NCBI GenBank assembly: GCA_035934235.1
Contig: DASYYB010000060.1
Span: forward strand, 1-23,457
DNA: 23,457 nt
From: REEB95 sp035934235
GTDB lineage: Bacteria > Pseudomonadota > Alphaproteobacteria > ATCC43930 > CGMCC-115725
Direction: 5' to 3'
Shown: positions 1 through 7,041 of the stretch, piece after piece
Numbering within the stretch: position 1 is the first letter of the stretch
Layout of the letters: every line of letters begins with the position of its first letter
Program-made: the position numbers and the translations under genes
Notes under the pieces: model-generated
Seen by the model: the letters and a program-made list of their open reading frames with translations, nothing else
Database searches by the model: none
What the model was told of the DNA's origin: nothing

Positions 1-659
<659 letters not shown>

Positions 660-697
660 CCGGTCCCCCTGGGCGTCCGACCGACAGTTTGGCCTGT

Positions 698-1393
698 TTA
701 TGCGGCGCGGTGAAGCGCGGCGAAACGGGCGGCGATGCCGACGTCGTCGCGCACGGCGGCGCGGCGCGCCATCGCCTCGGCGTCTTCGCCCCAGCGCTCG
801 ATCTGGAAGTGCTGGTCGAGCTCGGCCGCCGCGAACGCCTCGTCGGCCGCGATCCGGCCTTCGATCAGGGCGAGCGCCAACACCAGCGAGCCGAGTGTCG
901 TGGTCGCCAGATGCAGCGCCGTCAGCGTCATGTCGTCGTAGGCGGCGACGGCGTCGCGATAGGCGGCGAGGGCTTCCGGCGTCTGCATCACCGGCGCAAT
1001 GCCCGCCGTCACCGTCAGTGGCGCGTAACACGCTCCGGCCCAGTCGAGATGCGGCTGCCAGGCGCGATGCTGGCGAGCGGCGAGTTCCGACGGTGCCTCG
1101 GCGCGATAGCAGACGAGGTCGGTGGCGGCATATTTGACGATTTCGGCGACGATCGGTTCACGCCGTTGCGCGACGAGGTCGATGGCGGTGCCGGCCAGCC
1201 GCGTCAACGGCAACGCCGCCGGCTTGATCGTCTCGCCTTGCGCCTGCCACTCGGCGGCAATCGCTTCGGCCAGCTTTTTGCTGCACACAACGAAAGGCGC
1301 CTTGGCCGGCGTGCGCATCGGCTTGCTGTCGAGCAGCACGGTATAGCCGCCGGCCGCGTCGCCGACCGCGGCCGTCTTGAAGAACCGTTTCAT
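698..1393 (-). CDS. ATP12-family F1-ATPase assembly chaperone
   Basis: A 231-residue protein matching the ATP12 chaperone family, which in mitochondria binds the F1 alpha subunit before assembly and is widespread in Alphaproteobacteria. Supporting features are the N-terminal KRFFKTAAVGDAAGGYTVLL strand region, the RTPAKAPFVV motif (about 27-36), the LAEAIAAEWQAQGETI segment (41-56), LPLTRLAGTAID (61-72), ATDLVCYRAE (90-99) and the WQPHLDWA motif (112-119), all characteristic of the family. The start is the ATG at 1393, which overlaps the upstream stop as ATGA (1390-1393), so translation is probably coupled. An in-frame upstream extension to 1474 is only overlap with the preceding gene. No signal peptide or membrane segment. 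The alphaproteobacterial function is inferred from the mitochondrial homologue. Confidence 0.9.
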   Translation of the reverse strand: MKRFFKTAAVGDAAGGYTVLLDSKPMRTPAKAPFVVCSKKLAEAIAAEWQAQGETIKPAALPLTRLAGTAIDLVAQRREPIVAEIVKYAATDLVCYRAEAPSELAARQHRAWQPHLDWAGACYAPLTVTAGIAPVMQTPEALAAYRDAVAAYDDMTLTALHLATTTLGSLVLALALIEGRIAADEAFAAAELDQHFQIERWGEDAEAMARRAAVRDDVGIAARFAALHRAA

Positions 1394-2394
1394 CGGTCGC
1401 CGCGAGCCTTCTCGGGCGCCAGGTCGGCGAAGACGTCGCGCTCCTGGCCATCTTCGAAACCGAAGAAGTCCCACGTCTCGCGCATGTGCGGCGGCAACGG
1501 CGCCATGACGATGAGGGTACCGCCAGCCGGATGAGGGATGGCCAGCGCGCGGGCGTGCAGGTGGACCCGCCGGTTGCCGGGAACGCCGGGCACGTGCGTC
1601 GCGGCGCCGCCATATTTGCCGTCACCGAGGATCGGCGTGCCGAGCGCGGCGCAATGCGCGCGGAGTTGGTGCGTGCGACCGGTTACCGGTTCGAGTGCGA
1701 CCCAAGCGAGGCGGTCACCGGCTTGCGCAACGGTGCGGTAATAGGTGACGGCGCGTTTGCCGCCGTCGTCGGGAACCACACGCTCGCCGAGCCGTCCCGG
1801 CAATTTCGCCAGCCGCTGGTCGATGCGGCCGTCCTGCGGCTCTGGCACGCCGACGATGGCGGCCCAATAGATCTTGCGCGCCGCCTTGCCGCGAAATGCT
1901 TCCGCAAGCTTGGCAGCCGCGCGGACGTGTCGTGCCAGAACCAAGACGCCGCTGGTATCCTTGTCGAGCCGATGGACCAGCCGCGGCCGTTCCTTGGCGC
2001 CGAAGCACAACGCATCGAGCAAACCGTCGAGATGGCGGTCAGTCTTGGTGCCGCCTTGCACGGCAAGGCCCTGCGGCTTGTCGATGACGATGACGTCGTC
2101 GTCACGGTGCAGCACGCGCGCCTGGATCATCTTGGCGTCGCGCGCGCTCGGTTCCGCGGCGCGCGGCGCAATCGGCCGCGGGCTCGGCGCCGGCAGCGGT
2201 GGCACCCGGACGATTTGGCCGGCGGCGACGTGGTCGCGCGCCGCGGCGCGTTTCCCATCCAATCGAATCTGGCCGGTGCGCAACAGCTGTTCCAGCTTGC
2301 CGTGCGACAAGTCCGGGAAATGCCGTTTGAACCAGCGGTCGAGACGGATTTCCGCGTCGGCGGCGGCGACCGCGATCGATTGCACCTGTGCCAT
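1390..2394 (-). CDS. RluA/RluC-family 23S rRNA pseudouridine synthase
   Basis: A 334-residue RNA-modifying enzyme with an N-terminal S4 RNA-binding domain (about 1-65, with RLDRWFKRHFP and LLRTGQIRLDGKR) and a C-terminal RluA-type catalytic domain. The catalytic motif HRLDKDTSGVLVLA is present, with nucleophile Asp144. VTGRTHQLRAHCAALGTPILGDGKYGG and RVHLHARALAIPHP follow in the expected order. RluC-like members isomerise uridines near the peptidyl transferase centre of 23S rRNA; the exact target sites cannot be read from the sequence. ATG at 2394 (MAQVQ) is preferred over the in-frame TTG three codons upstream, which has no better ribosome site. The stop overlaps the ATG of the ATP12 gene (ATGA). 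Domain assignment is firm; RluC versus another RluA-family member is an inference. Confidence 0.9.
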   Translation of the reverse strand: MAQVQSIAVAAADAEIRLDRWFKRHFPDLSHGKLEQLLRTGQIRLDGKRAAARDHVAAGQIVRVPPLPAPSPRPIAPRAAEPSARDAKMIQARVLHRDDDVIVIDKPQGLAVQGGTKTDRHLDGLLDALCFGAKERPRLVHRLDKDTSGVLVLARHVRAAAKLAEAFRGKAARKIYWAAIVGVPEPQDGRIDQRLAKLPGRLGERVVPDDGGKRAVTYYRTVAQAGDRLAWVALEPVTGRTHQLRAHCAALGTPILGDGKYGGAATHVPGVPGNRRVHLHARALAIPHPAGGTLIVMAPLPPHMRETWDFFGFEDGQERDVFADLAPEKARGDR

Positions 2395-2436
2395 GCGCCG
2401 CAATTTAGCGGCGGCGGCCGTCCGGCCGCTAGCTAA

Positions 2437-2754
2437 TCAGGCGCGGCGCCAGTGGCCTGGAATCCAGACCCAGCCGCGCGGCCGGGCGTCCCAATGGCCC
2501 GGAATCCAGGCCGCGCCGTAGTAAGGCGGATGAACGTAGCGGCCGGGGACCCAGACATAGCGCGCGCCGTTCCAGCGCCAGAATCCCGGACGCCACACCC
2601 AATAGCCGGGCGCGACCGGTGCCGGCGGCGCGGTTTCGACGACGGGCGCGGGCGGGGCGACGCCGATGATGATTTCGGCGGCGCTCGCCAGCGGGCTCGT
2701 GGCCAAGATCAGCGCGACCACCAAAACGGCGCGGAAAAGCCGGGAATTCGGCAT
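2437..2754 (-). CDS. Small exported Trp/Tyr-rich YXWQ-type repeat protein
   Basis: A 105-residue protein of unknown function. Residues 1-25 form a Sec signal peptide (positively charged start, hydrophobic LFRAVLVVALILATSPLA, cleavage near ASA-AE). A short Pro/Ala/Val linker follows, then several aromatic repeats of the pattern W-x-P-G-x-W/Y, such as YWVWRPGFWRW, RYVWVPGRYV, AAWIPGHW and WVWIPGHWRRA. This is the YXWQ/BcpO-type signature seen in many small proteobacterial envelope proteins, whose role is not established. The ATG at 2754 has a GGAG seven bases upstream; an in-frame upstream extension would bury the signal peptide. It lies 83 bases downstream of the Sel1 gene, same strand. Periplasmic or outer-membrane-associated location is inferred. 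Confidence 0.82.
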   Translation of the reverse strand: MPNSRLFRAVLVVALILATSPLASAAEIIIGVAPPAPVVETAPPAPVAPGYWVWRPGFWRWNGARYVWVPGRYVHPPYYGAAWIPGHWDARPRGWVWIPGHWRRA

Positions 2755-2837
2755 GCCTGGACTCCAGATCGGTTGTTTTTGTCGGTTCGTTATAGGCACG
2801 CGATCGGGCCGGCGTTCCCGCGCCGCTGTTCAAGCCC

Positions 2838-3296
2838 TTAGTGTTCGGTCAGCCATTTCTGGGCGTCCGGATCGCCGGCTGCCGCCGATTTCTGCATCCA
2901 ATAGCGGGCTTGCGTCGGGTCCTTGGAGACGCCTTGGCCGTTCCAGTACTTAAGCGCGAGATTGTGCTGCGCCTCGCGTTGTCCCTTCTCCGCGGCCATC
3001 AGATACCAATGCACGGATTGGGCGTAATCCTGCGGCACGCCATAGCCCTTAGCGTAGAGGAAGCCGATATTGGCTTCGGCCGTGGCGTTGCCCATAGATG
3101 CCGCTTGCCGGTACAGACGCATCGCCTCGGCATAGTTCTTGCGGTCGTAGGCATTGTCGCCCTGTTGGTTGATGGCGTCGGACGACTGGACCTGCGCCCA
3201 TTGCGCCGGCGCGGGCGATTGCGCAGCGACGGTCAAACTGCTGCTCAGGACAAACAAAAGCGCAAACACCGGTACGGCGACAAAAGCACGGCGCAT
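2838..3296 (-). CDS. Exported Sel1-like (TPR-type) repeat protein
   Basis: A 152-residue protein with an N-terminal signal peptide (MRRAFVAVPVFALLFVLSSS, cleavage near AAQ at about 24-26) and Sel1-like repeats. The clear repeats are AEANIGFLYAKGYGVPQDYA followed by QSVHWYLMAAEKG, and AQHNLALKYWNGQGVSKDPT followed by QARYWMQKSAAAGDPDAQKWL. A degenerate TPR-like repeat precedes them (about 45-70). Sel1 repeats are helical-pair protein-interaction scaffolds; the partner is unknown and the mature protein should be periplasmic. The start at 3296 is well supported by a strong GGGGGGAGGA ribosome site and the signal peptide. A longer in-frame reading to 3494 would overlap rarA and is rejected. No catalytic motif is visible. 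Confidence 0.85.
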   Translation of the reverse strand: MRRAFVAVPVFALLFVLSSSLTVAAQSPAPAQWAQVQSSDAINQQGDNAYDRKNYAEAMRLYRQAASMGNATAEANIGFLYAKGYGVPQDYAQSVHWYLMAAEKGQREAQHNLALKYWNGQGVSKDPTQARYWMQKSAAAGDPDAQKWLTEH

Positions 3297-3369
3297 AGCG
3301 GTCCTCCCCCCAGAGTCGAGCGATGTTAGCCCGAATTTCGCACACCGGCACGCGTCGGCTGGAGTGCCG

Positions 3370-4656
3370 TTATTCCGTCCGCTTGCGCCGGAGTTTGTCC
3401 CAATAATCGAGCCGCTTGCGGATCTCGCGCTCGAAGCCGGCCTCGACCGGCCGATAGAATTCGCGGCGGCCCATGCTTTCGGGAAAATAGTCAAGGCCGG
3501 AAAATCCCTCCGGCGTGTCCGGATCGTAGACGTAGCCGCCGCTATAACCGAGATCGCGCATCAGGCGCGTTGGCGCGTTGACCGCGTGCATCGGCGGCAT
3601 CAGCGATCCGGTTTCCTTCGCAGCGCGCGTTGCGTTGCCGAAGGCGGCGTAGCCCGCATTCGATTTGGGCGCGGTGGCGAGGAAGATCACCGCCTGCGCC
3701 AGCGCCAGCTCGCCCTCCGGCGAGCCGAGCCGGTCGTAGGCTTCCCAGGCCGCGATGGTTTGCGGCAGGGCGCCGGGCTCGGCCATGCCGATGTCTTCAA
3801 CCGCCATGCGCACCAGTCGTCGCGCGATGTAGATCGGATGCTCGCCGCCGACCAGCATGCGCGCCAGCCAATAGAGCGCCGCGTCGACGTCCGAGCCGCG
3901 CACCGATTTGTGCAGGGCGCTGATCAGGTTGTAGTGCCCTTCCTGCGCCTTGTCGTAGAGCGGCGCCCGTCGCTGTACCGCCGCCATCAAGCCCTCGGTG
4001 TCGAGCGTCGTGCCTTCGGGCAGCGCGGCGATCTCCTCGGCGATGTTGAGGGCGTAACGTCCGTCGCCGTCGGCCATCGCCTTGAGCGCCTGGCGCGCCG
4101 CGGCGTCGACCGGCAACTTGCGGCCGAGCGCGGTTTCGGCGCGGACGAGCAGGGTTTCCAGAGCGGCATCGTCGAGGCGTCTCAGCACGAAAACCTGGCA
4201 CCGCGACAACAGCGCGCCGTTGAGCTCAAACGACGGATTTTCCGTGGTGGCGCCGATCAGCGTCACCGTGCCGGTCTCGACATAAGGCAGAAAGCCGTCC
4301 TGTTGCGCGCGATTGAAGCGATGGATTTCGTCGACGAACAGCAGCGTGCCCTGACCGGCGCCGCGACGCTGCTTCGCCGCGTCGAACACTTTGCGCAGAT
4401 CGGCGACGCCCGAGAACACCGCCGACAACGGCTCGAAATGCATGTCGGTCGCGTCGGCGAGGATGCGCGCGACCGTCGTCTTGCCGCAGCCCGGCGGACC
4501 CCACAGGATCATCGACGCCAGCCGCCGGGCCACGGCCATACGGCCAAGCGGCGCGTCCGGCGCGAGCAGGTGATCTTGGCCGACGATTTCGGCAAGCGTT
4601 CGGGGCCGGAGCCGGTCGGCCAGCGGGCGCGGGGCCTGCTGCTCGAAAAGGCTCAT
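3370..4656 (-). CDS. rarA: Replication-associated recombination protein A (AAA+ ATPase, RarA/MgsA)
   Basis: A 428-residue AAA+ ATPase of the RarA/MgsA/WRNIP1 family, which acts at stalled replication forks with the clamp and SSB in the cytoplasm. The N-terminus PLADRLRPRTLAEIVGQDHLL is typical. Walker A GPPGCGKT is at 53-60, Walker B LLFVDEIHRFNRAQQDGFLP at about 105-124, sensor 1 ATTENPSFELN at 136-146 and an arginine-finger-type SRC at 151-153. The C-terminal part has the family signature SALHKSVRGSDVDAALYWLARML, then HPIYIARRLVRMAVEDIG and an ending rich in YLGY-like segments (LMRDLGYSGGYVYDPDTPEG). Length is normal. The ATG overlaps the stop of the HtrA-like protease gene (ATGA, 4653-4656), so the two are probably co-translated. 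Confidence 0.95.
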   Translation of the reverse strand: MSLFEQQAPRPLADRLRPRTLAEIVGQDHLLAPDAPLGRMAVARRLASMILWGPPGCGKTTVARILADATDMHFEPLSAVFSGVADLRKVFDAAKQRRGAGQGTLLFVDEIHRFNRAQQDGFLPYVETGTVTLIGATTENPSFELNGALLSRCQVFVLRRLDDAALETLLVRAETALGRKLPVDAAARQALKAMADGDGRYALNIAEEIAALPEGTTLDTEGLMAAVQRRAPLYDKAQEGHYNLISALHKSVRGSDVDAALYWLARMLVGGEHPIYIARRLVRMAVEDIGMAEPGALPQTIAAWEAYDRLGSPEGELALAQAVIFLATAPKSNAGYAAFGNATRAAKETGSLMPPMHAVNAPTRLMRDLGYSGGYVYDPDTPEGFSGLDYFPESMGRREFYRPVEAGFEREIRKRLDYWDKLRRKRTE

Positions 4657-6062
4657 CGCACGACGAGCGAGAACTTCTTGTTGCCGCGGGCGATGACCAG
4701 CGCCCAGGGCGGCCCGCTGTTGGCGAGCAGGTCGCGCAGTTGCGCGACGGTGTCGATCTCGCGGCGGTCGAGGCTCGCCAGGATGTCGCCGCGGCGCAGA
4801 CCGAGCTGTGCCGCCGTGCTGCCCGGCGTCACCGCCGCGACCACAACGCCGCGCAGGGTTTGCGGCAGGTTCAGCTCGTCATTGAAGGCCGGGTTGAGAT
4901 TGCCGACCGATGCGCCGGCAAGCGGCTCGCGGCCTTCCAGCAGCGTGATGTCGCGCGGCGGCTGCTCGGGCGGCGCGATCAACGCCACGGTCGCGGTGCG
5001 TGTGTGGCCGTCGTGCCAGAGAGCGAATTCGGCGCTGCTGCCGATGTGATGCGTCGCCAACCGGAAGCGCAGCGCTTCGGGGTCCTCGATCGCGTGACCG
5101 TCGACCGCAAGGACGACGTCGCCGGCGGCGATGCCGGCCTTGGCCGCCGGACTGCCGGTGGTGACGGCGTCGACCAGGACGCCGCCGGGCCGTGGCAGGC
5201 CGAGTTTGGTCGCCTTGTCGGCGTTGACGCCTTCGCCTTCGAGCCCGAGCCACGGCTGCTGCACGCTATGGTCGCCGTGCTGCACCGCGTAGAGGACCGA
5301 CCGGACCAAGCTGGTCGGAATGGCGAAGCCGATGCCGACCGAGCCGCCGGACTCCGAGAAGATCGCGGTATTGATGCCAATCAGCGCGCCGTCCATATCG
5401 ACCAGGGCGCCGCCGGAATTGCCCGGATTGATCGCCGCGTCGGTCTGAATGAAGGAGCCGAATTCATTGATGCCGGTGCCGGTGCGCGCGAGGCCCGAGA
5501 CGATGCCGCTGGTCACCGTCTGGCCGACACCGAACGGATTGCCGATCGCCAGTACCAGATCGCCGACCTCGAGTTTATCACTGTCACCTATAGGCAGTAC
5601 CGGCAGCTTCTCGCCCGGCACGTTGATCTTGAGGACTGCCAGGTCGAGGTGTTCGTCGGCGAGCAGAATCTTGGCCGGGAACTCGCGGCGGTCGCTCAGC
5701 ACCACGGAAATCTCCTGCGCGTCCTTGATCACGTGATCGTTGGTCACGATCAATCCGGACGGATCGAGGATGACGCCCGAGCCCAGGGAATTGAGCACGC
5801 GTTGTCGCGGCGCGGTGAGCGGGAATGCGTTGCCGAAGAACCGGCGCATCAGCGCGTCGTTGAAGATCGGCGTGCGCGTCTGCACCACGCGGCGCGAATA
5901 GACGTTGACCACCGCCGGCGCCGCCTCTTTGACGATGGGCGCGAACGTCAAATGGATTTCGGCACGTGACGCCGGCGGCCGGCTGACGGCGGCCTGTTGC
6001 GCCGCCGCCGGTAGCGCGGCGGCAAGGCCGATCAACGCGGCGATCACAGGCCAGCGGTTCAT
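4653..6062 (-). CDS. HtrA/DegP-like periplasmic serine protease with two PDZ domains
   Basis: A 469-residue Do-family (S1C) protease. Residues 1-22 form a Sec signal peptide (MNRWPVIAALIGLAAALPAAAQ). The trypsin-like domain carries the complete triad: His110 in IVTNDHVIKD, Asp140 in EHLDLAVLK and Ser216 in INPGNSGGAL. LAIGNPFGVGQTVTSGIVSG lies between them. PDZ1 spans about 255-350 (WLGLEGEGV, GVLVDAVTTGSPAAKAGIAAGDVVLAVDG is its core in parts) and PDZ2 about 375-469 (GVVVAAVTPGSTAAQLGLRRGDILASLDRREI in parts). Role: folding quality control and degradation in the periplasm. ATG at 6062 is chosen because it opens the signal peptide; in-frame sequence upstream to 6287 overlaps lipB and looks non-coding. 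The ribosome site is weak (AAAGG). The stop overlaps the rarA ATG. DegP versus DegQ-type cannot be decided here. Confidence 0.93.
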   Translation of the reverse strand: MNRWPVIAALIGLAAALPAAAQQAAVSRPPASRAEIHLTFAPIVKEAAPAVVNVYSRRVVQTRTPIFNDALMRRFFGNAFPLTAPRQRVLNSLGSGVILDPSGLIVTNDHVIKDAQEISVVLSDRREFPAKILLADEHLDLAVLKINVPGEKLPVLPIGDSDKLEVGDLVLAIGNPFGVGQTVTSGIVSGLARTGTGINEFGSFIQTDAAINPGNSGGALVDMDGALIGINTAIFSESGGSVGIGFAIPTSLVRSVLYAVQHGDHSVQQPWLGLEGEGVNADKATKLGLPRPGGVLVDAVTTGSPAAKAGIAAGDVVLAVDGHAIEDPEALRFRLATHHIGSSAEFALWHDGHTRTATVALIAPPEQPPRDITLLEGREPLAGASVGNLNPAFNDELNLPQTLRGVVVAAVTPGSTAAQLGLRRGDILASLDRREIDTVAQLRDLLANSGPPWALVIARGNKKFSLVVR

Positions 6063-6175
6063 CTTGCCTTTGGCCACGCGCCTGTTCTGTCGGCGGCCCG
6101 GTTCGTCTCGGCGCCGACCGCGTCCCAGATACAGAGCATCGGTTTCAGGTGTCCCCTTCGGCGCGCGATCATAGC

Positions 6176-6829
6176 TCAGGCGAACGCTGCGGCGAAGCTG
6201 GCCTTGAGCGCGGCGTCGACCTCGTCCATGCGCGGACGGATGCCGAGCTTCGCCAGCGACGTAACGCCGTGCTCGCGCACGCCGCACGGCACGATGCCGC
6301 GGTAATGGGCCAGGTTTGGCGCGACGTTGAGCGACAGGCCGTGATAGCTGACGCCGCGCCGCACGCGCACGCCGATCGCCGCGATCTTGTTCTCACCGCC
6401 GTTTTTATCGGCAACCCAGATGCCGACCCGGCCACTGCGGCGTTCGCCGGTCACGCCGAAGCCGGCCAACGTTCGGATCAGCCATTCCTCGAGATCCCGA
6501 ACGAAGGCGCGCAAATCGCCGCCGCGGTGATTGAGATCGAGCATGACATAGGCGATGCGCTGGCCCGGCCCATGATAGGTCCATTGTCCGCCGCGGCCGG
6601 TGTGGTGGATCGGCAGCAGAGGGTCTACCAGGTCGTCGTCGCGGGCACTGGTGCCACCGGTATAGAGCGCCGGATGCTCCAGCAGCCAGACCAGCTCGGG
6701 CGCCGTGCCGGCGTGGATCTCGCGCACGCGCGCCTCCATGACGCTGACGGCCTCGTCATAAGGCACCGGCTTCGTATTCTTGCGCCATTCGATGGCTTCC
6801 GTTCGGGGGGGCGTGCTTGCTATGCTCAT
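6176..6829 (-). CDS. lipB: Lipoyl(octanoyl) transferase LipB
   Basis: A 217-residue octanoyltransferase. It moves the octanoyl group from acyl carrier protein to the lipoyl domains of pyruvate and 2-oxoglutarate dehydrogenases and the glycine cleavage system, in the cytoplasm. Family motifs are LEHPALYTGG (50-59), the signature HHTGRGGQWTYHGPGQRIAY (75-94), ENKIAAIGVRVRRGVSYHG with catalytic-site Lys148, LSLNVAPNL (165-173) and GIVPCGV with catalytic Cys182. Length is normal. ATG at 6829 is preferred because the residues that follow lead directly into the family N-terminus. It is divergent from tRNA-Leu across 50 bases and lies 113 bases before the protease gene, so those may be one transcription unit. 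No lipA is in the window. Confidence 0.96.
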   Translation of the reverse strand: MSIASTPPRTEAIEWRKNTKPVPYDEAVSVMEARVREIHAGTAPELVWLLEHPALYTGGTSARDDDLVDPLLPIHHTGRGGQWTYHGPGQRIAYVMLDLNHRGGDLRAFVRDLEEWLIRTLAGFGVTGERRSGRVGIWVADKNGGENKIAAIGVRVRRGVSYHGLSLNVAPNLAHYRGIVPCGVREHGVTSLAKLGIRPRMDEVDAALKASFAAAFA

Positions 6830-6879
6830 GCGGATTTGGTAATCAGCCGCGCTATCAGCGGCATTTGCCGAATCCTATC

Positions 6880-6966
6880 GCGGTCGTGGCGGAATTGGTA
6901 GACGCGCTAGCTTGAGGTGCTAGTGGGGGAAACCCCTTGGAAGTTCGAGTCTTCTCGACCGCACCA
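6880..6966 (+). tRNA. tRNA-Leu(GAG)
   Basis: An 87-base class II tRNA. The acceptor stem GCGGTCG (6880-6886) pairs with CGACCGC (6956-6962). The anticodon stem CTAGC/GCTAG encloses the loop TTGAGGT with anticodon GAG. A long variable arm (TGGGGGAAACCCC type) and a T-arm with GTTCGAGTC follow. The CCA end is encoded (6964-6966). It is divergent from lipB and lies 75 bases upstream of maeB. Confidence 0.97.
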
Positions 6967-6991
6967 TCCCCGTCCCGCCAGCGGAGTGGCG

Positions 6992-7009
6992 CCCGGCCTA
7001 AAGGCCGGG
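6992..7009 (+). terminator. GC hairpin between tRNA-Leu and maeB
   Basis: CCCGGCC (6992-6998) pairs perfectly with GGCCGGG (7003-7009) around a TAAA loop. No T-tract follows, so it is not a classical Rho-independent terminator. It could be a processing or attenuation element for tRNA-Leu, or a structured 5' leader of maeB, whose ribosome site starts 22 bases downstream. Confidence 0.4.
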
Positions 7010-7041
7010 ACGCGATCTGCGCGGCATCCTGAGGAGTGACG

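Noticed and set aside
3154..5049. A 631-codon plus-strand open reading opposite rarA and the protease gene
   Set aside because: Same antisense artefact; the minus strand carries complete AAA+ and serine protease motifs.
6846..6862. GCCGC/GCGGC stem between lipB and tRNA-Leu
   Set aside because: Only five base pairs in GC-rich DNA; no convincing promoter or operator could be tied to it.
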